Of a stretch of 58,783 nt of DNA, positions 34,291 to 41,474 are shown piece by piece (position 1 is the stretch's first letter; each line of letters opens with the position of its first letter). The stretch spans positions 1-58,783 of the forward strand of contig CALWJA010000066.1 of NCBI GenBank assembly GCA_944380875.1, given 5' to 3'. This DNA is from an uncultured Clostridia bacterium (lineage in GTDB: Bacteria > Bacillota > Clostridia > Oscillospirales > Acutalibacteraceae). The notes under the pieces were generated by a model, which was given only the letters and a program-made list of their open reading frames with translations, ran no database searches and had not been told where the DNA came from. The position numbers and the translations under genes were made by a program.

Positions 34291-34325
34291 ACAAGAAAGC
34301 GCCCCGTATCTGTGTCACGGGACGC
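34291..34325 (-). terminator. Terminator downstream of ptsH
   Basis: On the minus strand GCGTCCCGT pairs with ACGGGGCGC (34317-34325 with 34299-34307), followed by TTTCTTGTTTTT. Confidence 0.75.
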
Positions 34326-34388
34326 TGTCTGATTTGTTATGTGCCAAATAAAACAGACGTATTGTTAATCTTTCTGTTTTGGGAAAGA

Positions 34389-34652
34389 TTATTCGGCAAA
34401 ACCGGACTGAACCAATCCTACGAGGCTTGCTACAGCTTCCTCTTCATCGGAGCCGTCCGCAATAATACGGATATTGGTGCCGCCCACAATTCCCAGGGAA
34501 AGGACACCCAGCAGGCTCTTAGCGTTTACCCGTCTCTCTTCTTTTTCCACCCAGATAGAAGATTTGAATTCATTCGCCTTCTGGATAAAAAAAGTTGCAG
34601 GACGAGCATGAAGTCCAACCTGATTCTGTACCAATACTTCTTTAACACACAT
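34389..34652 (-). CDS. ptsH: Phosphocarrier protein HPr
   Basis: This 87-residue protein is the phosphate shuttle of sugar phosphotransferase systems and a signal for carbon catabolite control. His15 in NQVGLHARPAT is the site phosphorylated by Enzyme I, and Ser46 in NAKSLLGVLSLG is the site of HPr kinase/phosphatase, both present, so this is HPr rather than a Crh variant (which lacks His15). Start ATG 34652 follows AGGAGTGG. It has its own promoter at 34761-34788 and no ptsI neighbour. Confidence 0.94.
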   Translation of the reverse strand: MCVKEVLVQNQVGLHARPATFFIQKANEFKSSIWVEKEERRVNAKSLLGVLSLGIVGGTNIRIIADGSDEEEAVASLVGLVQSGFAE

Positions 34653-34760
34653 TTCTAATCCACTCCTAAGCTAATAAATCTCGTCATCTACTTCACATGG
34701 AAAATCAAGTCCGCAAATAAAATGCAGCGAAATCCTATGGTTCTCCTTTATTTTACAATT

Positions 34761-34788
34761 ATTATAACACAATACTCTCCCCCGTCAA
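34761..34788 (-). promoter_or_regulatory. Promoter of ptsH
   Basis: On the minus strand: TTGACG (34783-34788), 16-bp spacer, TATAAT (34761-34766), giving a leader of about 100 bases. Confidence 0.75.
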
Positions 34789-34931
34789 CCGCTTTCCAAA
34801 ACTTTGGATTTCTCACTGAATCCGGGGTTTTCTTCGGCATTCTTCCTTGTGCAGATTGCTAATAATGTGGAAAACTATTATTGCTTCTGCTCAACAAAAC
34901 TTTCATAACCCACTATATAATACGGTTGATT

Positions 34932-35714
34932 TTAGGCATCTTTTTCCTTTTCTCTAACAGAATCTTGCTCTCTACCCTCCTGAACGGTCTCCTGCAGCTG
35001 CTGGAGAAACTCCCGATCGGAAGAAGTAAGAGGCGCTTTTTCCAACAAATCAGGACGTTTCACAGCCGTTCTGAGCAGGGACTGCTCATGCCGCCATTTC
35101 CGAATGTTGGCATGGTGGCCTGTAAGAAGCACCGGCGGGACTTCACGGCCTCTCCATACGGCAGGCCTAGTATATTGAGGGTATTCCAAAAGGCCGTTGT
35201 AATGGCTTTCTTCCTCAAAACATTCCTCTGCGGAAAGCACACCGGGCACCAAGCGGCTTACGGAATCCGCCAAAGCCAGAGCCGGTAGTTCTCCCCCTGT
35301 AAGCACAAAGTCCCCCAAGGAAATTTCTTCATCCACATAGGCTTCCAGCACCCTCTCGTCCACTCCCTCATAGTGGCCGCAGAGGATCACAAGGTTTTCT
35401 TCCTGGGCAAGTTCCTTTACACGCTGCTGGGTCAGTGTTTTCCCCTGAGGGGACATATATATTGTATGCGGTTTTTTCCCAAGCTGTTCAAAAAGATCAT
35501 CCAGACAAGCGGCTATAGGTTCTGCCATGAGCAGCATCCCCATTCCTCCGCCAAAAATAGTATCGTCCACCCGATTGTGTTTATTGCCGGAAAAATCCCG
35601 AAACTGGTGGCAGCAAACCTGCAAAGCCCCTTTACGCCGCGCTCTGCCTATAATGCTTTCCGCCATTACGGTTTCACACATTTCTGGGAACAAGGTCAGC
35701 AGATCAATCCGCAT
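34932..35714 (-). CDS. trmD: tRNA (guanine37-N1)-methyltransferase
   Basis: Start ATG 35714 (260 residues) follows AGGGGGA and overlaps the end of rimM by 11 bases. TrmD methylates G37 next to the anticodon to prevent +1 frameshifting, using SAM bound in a deep trefoil knot. Seen motifs: MRIDLLTLFPEM, VILCGHYEGVDERV and SLGDFVLTGGE (knot), GVLSAEECFEEESHYNGLLEYPQYTRP. Length is slightly above normal through a charged tail. The gene after it in most Firmicutes, rplS, is absent here. Confidence 0.96.
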   Translation of the reverse strand: MRIDLLTLFPEMCETVMAESIIGRARRKGALQVCCHQFRDFSGNKHNRVDDTIFGGGMGMLLMAEPIAACLDDLFEQLGKKPHTIYMSPQGKTLTQQRVKELAQEENLVILCGHYEGVDERVLEAYVDEEISLGDFVLTGGELPALALADSVSRLVPGVLSAEECFEEESHYNGLLEYPQYTRPAVWRGREVPPVLLTGHHANIRKWRHEQSLLRTAVKRPDLLEKAPLTSSDREFLQQLQETVQEGREQDSVREKEKDA

Positions 35715-36231
35715 CGTCAAAAATCCCCCTTATAGGCCTAACCAGAATCCGCCCTTCTTCCAGATTGATTTCAGGTATCATCTCACGAACAGCAGGCATC
35801 AGATGTTTTTTTCCATCCGGCGACGTCACCTCATAAACATCATTGGCGCCTGTAGCAATTACATCTGTAAGAATTCCGTAGATCACATCCGTATCTGCGT
35901 CGCAGACCTGCAGCCCTATAAGGTCCTGGATAAAATACCTGTCCTCCGGCAAGGTTACTTCTTCCCGGTCCAAATAGAGGATTTTTCCCCGCAAAGCGTC
36001 TGCCTGTTCCACCGTTTCTATATCCTGAAGCTTTACCAGAAGCAGGGACTTATGGGGTCTTGCCATGCAAATTTCAACTTTGCTTTTTCCAAGATTGTCC
36101 CAGTAAAACCATTTCAGCTGTTTCAAAAAGGCGGCAGAGTCACACCAGGGTTCTACGCGCAGTTCGCCGCGGACCCCATGGGTCCCTACGATTCGGCCCG
36201 CCTCTAAATAGCGTTTCCTATTCTTTTCCAT
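35704..36231 (-). CDS. rimM: Ribosome maturation factor RimM
   Basis: This 175-residue protein helps mature the 30S head and the 3' major domain. EAGRIVGTHGVRGELRVEPW is the typical N-terminal beta-barrel opening, and the C-terminal half (FIQDLIGLQVCDADTDVIYGILTDV, then HLMPAVREMIPEINLEEGRI) is the PRC-barrel. It overlaps trmD, indicating translational coupling. A strong hairpin separates it from khpA. Confidence 0.95.
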   Translation of the reverse strand: MEKNRKRYLEAGRIVGTHGVRGELRVEPWCDSAAFLKQLKWFYWDNLGKSKVEICMARPHKSLLLVKLQDIETVEQADALRGKILYLDREEVTLPEDRYFIQDLIGLQVCDADTDVIYGILTDVIATGANDVYEVTSPDGKKHLMPAVREMIPEINLEEGRILVRPIRGIFDDAD

Positions 36232-36315
36232 CTATACAATAACCCTTCCTGTTTTGGATTCTGCTTTCTAACCATACGCTTTTGCAGTTTTCCCCCTTTT
36301 CAGGGGAATAAAGAG

Positions 36316-36341
36316 GCGGACGGATAAAAAAATCCGTCCGC
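36316..36341 (-). terminator. Hairpin between khpA and rimM
   Basis: A perfect 10-bp stem (GCGGACGGAT against its complement, loop AAAAAA) lies inside the operon; on the minus strand it is followed by CTCTTTATT. It probably lets only part of transcription pass from the ribosomal genes into rimM-trmD. Confidence 0.7.
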
Positions 36342-36348
36342 TTTTCGA

Positions 36349-36582
36349 TCAGTCGATTTCAACAGAGACCTTTTCATTGCCGCGGGTAGCAGCTGCACGC
36401 ATAACAACGCGGATAGCCTTGGCAATCCGCCCTTGTTTGCCGATAACACGCCCCATATCGTTTTCCGCAACATGGAGATGATACACTACGGTCCCTTCTT
36501 CATCAGGCTCATCTACGTCCACGCGCACAGCAGAGGGATCCTCTACCAGGCCGCGGGCAATCGCGATCAGCAAATCTTTCAT
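36349..36582 (-). CDS. khpA: KH-domain RNA-binding protein KhpA
   Basis: This 77-residue protein is a single KH domain with the GxxG loop in VIGKQGRIAKAIRVVMRAAA. It matches YlqC/KhpA of Firmicutes, which pairs with KhpB and binds RNAs involved in cell size and division. It follows rpsP by 14 bp, the conserved rpsP-khpA arrangement. Start ATG 36582 is just behind a CGGAGGC site. Confidence 0.92.
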   Translation of the reverse strand: MKDLLIAIARGLVEDPSAVRVDVDEPDEEGTVVYHLHVAENDMGRVIGKQGRIAKAIRVVMRAAATRGNEKVSVEID

Positions 36583-36596
36583 GTGTAGCCTCCGAA

Positions 36597-36839
36597 TTAC
36601 AGGATATCGTGTTTCTTAAACAGAGCCTTCACGGTATCGGTGGGCTGTGCGCCGTTGGAGATCCACTTCTTTGCCTTCTCAGCATCAACCTTCACTGCGG
36701 AAGGCTCCTGCATGGGATCATAGGTGCCGATTTCCTCGATAAAACGGCCGTCGCGGGGGAAGCGGGAATCTGCTACGACTATACGATAGAAAGGAGCTTT
36801 TTTAGCGCCCATTCTGCGCAATCTGATCTTAACTGCCAT
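36597..36839 (-). CDS. rpsP: 30S ribosomal protein S16
   Basis: Start ATG 36839 (80 residues) is set by GGAGGTGA just upstream and gives the standard [19 protein letters not shown]. The rest ([23 protein letters not shown], then [17 protein letters not shown]) is typical S16, a small protein needed for 30S assembly. It lies between ffh and khpA as in other Firmicutes. Confidence 0.97.
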   Translation of the reverse strand: MAVKIRLRRMGAKKAPFYRIVVADSRFPRDGRFIEEIGTYDPMQEPSAVKVDAEKAKKWISNGAQPTDTVKALFKKHDIL

Positions 36840-36931
36840 GTGATTCACCTCCGGATTCAGAATAATATATTCACACCAATACTTCTATTGGATGAACTCA
36901 ATAGGAAATGCAAATGCGAATCTTCCGGCTT

Positions 36932-38251
36932 TTAGAAAGGAAGCCGCAGCTTTCGTTTGCCATTCTTGCCGCCGAATTGCTTCATCATCTTCTGCATCTG
37001 CTCCAGCTGTTTTATAAGCCGGTTTACATCTTCAACCTTCATTCCTGAACCGGCTGCTATGCGCCGTTTTCGAGATGGGTTCAGCAAAGAGGGCTTCTCT
37101 CTTTCCTCCGGCGTCATAGAAAGGATGATCGCCGCCGTCCTATCCATGATCCTGTCGTCAATATCAACGTCTTTCAGCTGTTTGTCCATACCGGGCAGAC
37201 GGCTCAGAACATTTTTTAACGGCCCCATTTTTTTCACCTGCTGGAACTGAGACAGCAGATCGTTGAAATCCATCTTGTTCTGGATCATCTTCTGGGCCAT
37301 CTTGGCTGCTTCTTTCTCATCCATACGAGTCTGGGCTTCTTCAATCAATGTGAGCACATCGCCCATTCCCAGGATTCGGGAAGCCATACGGTCCGGGTGG
37401 AAAACTTCCAAATCGGAAAGCTTTTCGCCTGTACCGGCAAATTTGATCGGCTTACCCGTTACAGCACGGACAGACAGCGCCGCGCCGCCCCTGGTATCGC
37501 CGTCCAGCTTGGTGAGAATAACGCCGGTGATGTCCAGAAGGTCGTCAAAAGTCTTAGCCACGTTAACGGCTTCCTGGCCCGTCATCGCGTCGACCACCAG
37601 AAGAATATCGGATGGATGCACAGCATCCCGTATCTCCTTAAGCTCTCCCATGAGAGCCTCATCGATCTGCAGACGGCCGGCGGTATCGATCAAAACGATA
37701 TCGTTGCCATAATCTTTTGCATGCCGAATAGCCTCCCGGCAGATTTTCACCGGTTTCTCCGTACCCATTTCAAAGACGGGGACTCCCGCCTTTTCTCCCA
37801 CTACTTTCAGCTGCTGGATAGCAGCGGGCCGGTAAATATCACAGGCCACCAATAAAGGCCTGTGCCCCTTGCTTTTCAGCATCATGCCCAGTTTGCCGCA
37901 GTGCGTAGTTTTACCGGAACCCTGCAGGCCGCACATAAGCACAATCGCCGGAGGGCTGGAAGGAGAGGCCAAGCGGGCTTCTCCGCCGCCCATAAGAGCG
38001 GTTAGCTCTTCGTTTACAATTTTAATGACCATCTGGGCAGGCGTGAGGCTTTCCATAACCTCTGCGCCCACAGCCCTTTCACTTACCTTGGCAGTGAATT
38101 CCTTGGCCACTTTATAGTTTACGTCTGCTTCCAAAAGAGCCAGGCGGACTTCCCGCATAGCTTCCTTAATATCGGACTGCGTCAGCTTTCCTTTGGAACG
38201 AAGCCTTTTAAACGCCGAAGATAATTTATCTGCAAGGCCCTCAAATGCCAC
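36932..38251 (-). CDS. ffh: Signal recognition particle GTPase Ffh
   Basis: This 439-residue protein binds 4.5S/6S SRP RNA and signal peptides and delivers ribosomes to FtsY. The N domain (1-85) is followed by the G domain with P-loop GLQGSGKTTHCGKLG, DTAGRLQIDE, TKLDGDTRGGAALS and the GTGEKLSDLEVF end. The M domain (about 295-439) holds methionine-rich helices and the RNA-binding RRIAAGSGMKVEDVNRLI. Length is normal. It is second in the operon after ylxM. Confidence 0.97.
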   Translation of the reverse strand: MAFEGLADKLSSAFKRLRSKGKLTQSDIKEAMREVRLALLEADVNYKVAKEFTAKVSERAVGAEVMESLTPAQMVIKIVNEELTALMGGGEARLASPSSPPAIVLMCGLQGSGKTTHCGKLGMMLKSKGHRPLLVACDIYRPAAIQQLKVVGEKAGVPVFEMGTEKPVKICREAIRHAKDYGNDIVLIDTAGRLQIDEALMGELKEIRDAVHPSDILLVVDAMTGQEAVNVAKTFDDLLDITGVILTKLDGDTRGGAALSVRAVTGKPIKFAGTGEKLSDLEVFHPDRMASRILGMGDVLTLIEEAQTRMDEKEAAKMAQKMIQNKMDFNDLLSQFQQVKKMGPLKNVLSRLPGMDKQLKDVDIDDRIMDRTAAIILSMTPEEREKPSLLNPSRKRRIAAGSGMKVEDVNRLIKQLEQMQKMMKQFGGKNGKRKLRLPF

Positions 38252-38302
38252 GGGAACCCCTCTCTTTCAAAACAGAATACTATTAGCTATATGCTATACT
38301 CG

Positions 38303-38665
38303 TTATTGGTTCAGCTTTTGCGCCGTTTCCAGAATCAGGCCGGCTTTTTCATCCAGCCGAGGAGCACAAAAGCTCTCTTTATTATACTGCAGGATATCCT
38401 GAGCCGCCTCAATGATAACGTCAAGCCCTTCCTGCATTTCCCGAAACCGCTTGCACAGCCCTAAACGTTCTTCCATCTCCAAAAGCTGTGTCTCGGCACG
38501 CTTTATGGAATCCCGGACTCCCTGCCGGGTAATCCCTTCATTCATGGCGATTTCCGAAAGGGAAAGATCATCATTATAGTAATATTCGATCACTTCCCGC
38601 TGCTTCTGGGTAAGCATTTCGCTGTAAAAATCCAGTAAATATGATATTTCCAGGTTCTTAGCCAT
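38303..38665 (-). CDS. ylxM: YlxM-family helix-turn-helix protein
   Basis: This 120-residue protein precedes ffh in Firmicutes and is thought to modulate the SRP pathway. Residues about 1-60 form a sigma-70 region 4-like helix-turn-helix: LTQKQREVIEYYYNDDLSLSEIAMNEGITRQGVRDSIKRAE. The C-terminal half is helical. Start ATG 38665 is followed 50 bp on by ffh. A consensus promoter lies at 38711-38739. Confidence 0.92.
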   Translation of the reverse strand: MAKNLEISYLLDFYSEMLTQKQREVIEYYYNDDLSLSEIAMNEGITRQGVRDSIKRAETQLLEMEERLGLCKRFREMQEGLDVIIEAAQDILQYNKESFCAPRLDEKAGLILETAQKLNQ

Positions 38666-38710
38666 TTGAACGCCTCCAGAACTGTAAAGACATTTCCTTT
38701 ACAGTTTGTG

Positions 38711-38739
38711 ATTATACAATAAAACCATACGGATGTCAA
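38711..38739 (-). promoter_or_regulatory. Consensus promoter of the ylxM-ffh operon
   Basis: On the minus strand: TTGACA (38734-38739), 17-bp spacer, TATAAT (38711-38716), a full match to the vegetative consensus, as expected for an essential translation operon. Confidence 0.9.
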
Positions 38740-38922
38740 GGGCAGACTTGCCAAAGAATCCGCGCGGGATTGTTTCTCTATATTATAGATATACAAATTT
38801 AAGTCTTGTTTTTTTCGTATTTACATACTAAAATTATTTTATAAACATAATTAATGGAAAATTCATCTGATTTACTCAAAATGGGTAAAAAAATGCAAAT
38901 TTTTAAGGAAGGAAATTTTGTT

Positions 38923-39882
38923 ATGAAAAAGCAAGCAATATGTGCCGTCTGTATGGCCGCGGTTCTGTTTCTCGTCTCCTGTGCCTATTCTGAAGAAAAC
39001 TCCAAGCCCTCTTCTGCTTCCAGTCACTCTGCCTCTTCGACATCCCTAAACGATGCCATTAGCAAAGCGCAGGAAAGCGTAAACGAGAACTCTTCTTCGG
39101 AATCTTCCTCAGAAAAACCCGATACAAGTGAAGTTTCTTCGGAAAAAGAAGAAAGTTCCAAAGAACCGGCTAAAACCCCTTCTTCCTCCAAGCCGCAGTC
39201 TTCTTCAGCCAGCTCCAAAGAACCGGCGAAGGCTCCATCTTCTTCCAAACCCGCCGGCTCCTCTGTATCTTCCAAGGCACCCGCTTCCTCAAGCAGCAAA
39301 CCATCTGGAGCAACCGCCAGCCAGCGCGAGGCTGTGGACATGGCAAAATCCTATCTACGCTATCTTAATTTTTCAGAAAAAGGATTGGTTTCCCAGCTGG
39401 AATACGAAGGTTTTTCCAACAGCGACGCGGTTTATGGCGCTGCCCACTGCGGGGCAGACTGGAATTACCAAGCTTTGGAATCCGCAAAATCCTATCTGAA
39501 ACACTCCGCTTTTTCTAAGCAGGGCCTTCTCGACCAGCTCCTGTATGAGGAATTTACCCAAGAGCAGGCTTCCTATGCTGTAAATAACTGTAAGGCGGAC
39601 TGGAAAGCGGAAGCTTTGGAATCCGCAAAATCCTATCTGAAGCACTCCGCTTTTTCTAAGCAGGGCCTTCTCGACCAGCTCTTGTATGAGGAATTCACCC
39701 AGGAGCAGGCTTCTTATGCTGTGAACAACTGTAAGGCGGACTGGAATGAGCAGGCGGCCAAATCGGCAGAATCCTATTTAAAATATTCCTCCTTTTCTCG
39801 GGAAGAACTGATCGATCAGCTGGAATACGAAGGTTTCACCCATGAACAAGCTGTATACGGTGTAGAAGCCAATGGTTTATAA
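38923..39882 (+). CDS. Ltp-type repeat lipoprotein
   Basis: Start ATG 38923 (319 residues) follows AAGGAAGG. The signal ends in lipobox LVSC with Cys20, so it is membrane-anchored. A long Ser/Lys/Pro-rich linker (about 22-135) would reach through the cell wall. Then come four 47-residue Ltp repeats (from residue 137): each has AKSYL, a short FSxxGLxxQL helix, a YEGF or YEEF turn and xxAxYAVxNCxADW. Such repeats occur in surface lipoproteins; in Streptococcus phage TP-J34, Ltp blocks DNA entry of other phages. Here no phage genes are near. A role in phage exclusion or surface binding is possible but inferred. Confidence 0.88.
   Translation: MKKQAICAVCMAAVLFLVSCAYSEENSKPSSASSHSASSTSLNDAISKAQESVNENSSSESSSEKPDTSEVSSEKEESSKEPAKTPSSSKPQSSSASSKEPAKAPSSSKPAGSSVSSKAPASSSSKPSGATASQREAVDMAKSYLRYLNFSEKGLVSQLEYEGFSNSDAVYGAAHCGADWNYQALESAKSYLKHSAFSKQGLLDQLLYEEFTQEQASYAVNNCKADWKAEALESAKSYLKHSAFSKQGLLDQLLYEEFTQEQASYAVNNCKADWNEQAAKSAESYLKYSSFSREELIDQLEYEGFTHEQAVYGVEANGL
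39331..39879 (+). repeat. Four 141-bp Ltp repeats, two nearly identical
   Basis: Units begin at 39331, 39472, 39613 and 39754. The second and third units agree at almost every base and nearly all differences are synonymous, showing recent duplication; the first and fourth are more diverged. Copy-number change by recombination is likely. Confidence 0.9.
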
Positions 39883-39894
39883 TATCTGTATTGC

Positions 39895-39936
39895 AAAATC
39901 TCCCTGCATATCAAAAGTATGCAGGGAGATTTTTTA
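39895..39936. terminator. Bidirectional terminator
   Basis: AAAATCTCCCTGCATA pairs with TATGCAGGGAGATTTT around TCAAAAG, followed by T-rich DNA. Confidence 0.88.
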
Positions 39937-39979
39937 TGCATATAGGGTTCTTCTGTGGGGCCAAAAGGTTAAAAACTAT

Positions 39980-40672
39980 TTACTGCTGCAAAAACTTTCC
40001 CAGCAGTTCCAGCGGAATGCTTTCGGCCGCTATTTCAGCCTTCCATTTTCCGTTTTCTGCCGAAAGTTTTGTCAATTTCAAGGTAAGCGGCTCCGTTCCT
40101 TCCCAAAGAGGGAATTTCATGGAAGCGGGAATCCAAATCGTATCCTCCTCCACCTTTCCAAAAGAGGAAAGGAAACTTTCCGCTTTACTCAGAACCCATC
40201 GAGTCGGTATGGGCAGCTTTCCTATGGATGCAGAATGGATTTGAAAACCATAATATCCATCCTGTTCAGGAAGCAACTCTCCCCGGCAGAATATTCCCAA
40301 ACGGCTGCCGGAGACACGGAATCCCATAGCTATGGATACCTCATTTTTCTCTCCTGTCTCCATAGAAAAACCTGTAAGCCCATCCCCTTCGGAAAAAGCG
40401 TTTTGCAGAACTGGAAAGAGAAAAGCGGAAGCGTCTTCATCAGAAAGAGAGAGTTCCCCTTCTGTAAAGAGGGAGGCAGCAAGATGCATAACAGCCTGCT
40501 TTTTCCCCGAAGGAGCAGAAGGAATATTTTCCTGGGAAAACGCCAGGGAAGCCAGCATGGCCAAAGCTGTCAAAATAAGAGCTGGAATCCAAAAAAGCAA
40601 AATTCCTCCCACTCCGCTTTTTTTGGCCGTTTTTCCCCTTTTGCCGGTAATCTGCTCGGCCACAGTTTCCAT
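39980..40672 (-). CDS. Membrane-anchored protein, possibly YpmS/DUF2140-like
   Basis: This 230-residue protein has a short basic cytoplasmic start (GKRGKTAKKSG), one membrane helix (about 25-46) and an outside domain of about 180 residues rich in beta strands and Ser/Glu. The layout and the helix-then-beta pattern (AVMHLAASLFTEGELSLSDEDASAFLFPVL) recall YpmS-like anchored proteins of Firmicutes, but the match is weak. Function unknown. It is 123 bp downstream of the Nudix gene on the same strand. Confidence 0.6.
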   Translation of the reverse strand: METVAEQITGKRGKTAKKSGVGGILLFWIPALILTALAMLASLAFSQENIPSAPSGKKQAVMHLAASLFTEGELSLSDEDASAFLFPVLQNAFSEGDGLTGFSMETGEKNEVSIAMGFRVSGSRLGIFCRGELLPEQDGYYGFQIHSASIGKLPIPTRWVLSKAESFLSSFGKVEEDTIWIPASMKFPLWEGTEPLTLKLTKLSAENGKWKAEIAAESIPLELLGKFLQQ

Positions 40673-40794
40673 CCCCTTCCCAGCCGATTTTGGGATTGCC
40701 TTCCTTCAGAAGCTATTTCCTATGAAAGCGCCCTATCTCTACCATAGTATGCAGGATGTCCACTCTCTATTCCCTAAAACCTGTATTTCCCCTT

Positions 40795-41325
40795 TTAGGC
40801 AGGTTTTCCAAGAAGAATCTTTTCTATATCGTTTTCGTGGGAAGAATACCGATTCCGTATAGGTTTTGCTGTTTCTTCACTTTTCAGGAAATCCTTCCAC
40901 TGGGGATAGGGGAGAAATTTCCATGCCACCGTTTCCCCATCCTGCAGCTTTATATGAATCCCCTGTTTTTTTACCTTTACGGCAAAGCAGCAATAAATTG
41001 TATGGTTTCTTTCCGAAACCTCTGTATACACAGGCAGCAATTCTTCCAGCTCTACACATATACCGGTTTCCTCCTGAAGCTCCCTCCGTGCGCCTTCTTT
41101 TGCCGTTTCCCCTTTGAGCACCGAACCGCCTGTTATTTCCCATTTCATGGGCCAGGTCTTTGCCGGGTGACGTTGGGTCAGAAGCAGTTCTCCCTTTTCC
41201 GTTACCGTATAAATCTCGGCTACCAGATGATATGCGGCCGGAGGAATTTCTTCTCCACGTATCAAATCAAATCCCAGTTTTTCCCCCGCCGCCGTATACG
41301 CATCCCAAAGTTCCAAATGATACAC
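40795..41325 (-). CDS. Nudix hydrolase
   Basis: This 176-residue protein contains the full Nudix box GX5EX7REUXEEXGU as GSVLKGETAKEGARREL-QEETGI (about 79-101). The flanks (LLTQRHPAKTWPMKWEITGG before, VYTEVSERNHTIYCCFAV after) fit the IPP isomerase/Nudix-type subgroup with a longer N-terminus. It probably hydrolyses a nucleoside diphosphate linked to another moiety; the substrate cannot be told. It lies 150 bp after mutS2, possibly in the same transcript. Confidence 0.88.
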   Translation of the reverse strand: MYHLELWDAYTAAGEKLGFDLIRGEEIPPAAYHLVAEIYTVTEKGELLLTQRHPAKTWPMKWEITGGSVLKGETAKEGARRELQEETGICVELEELLPVYTEVSERNHTIYCCFAVKVKKQGIHIKLQDGETVAWKFLPYPQWKDFLKSEETAKPIRNRYSSHENDIEKILLGKPA

Positions 41326-41474
41326 CTCCGTTATCGTTTGTAAAATTACGTTCCTTGGCTTGTAGTCCTTCTATACGCAAACAGCCCCAGGGCATTCCTG
41401 CCCCGGGACTGGTAAAGCCCTATTATTCTATCCTTCTATCCCAGCAGAGCTCCCGCTGAAACGAGGATGAATTC

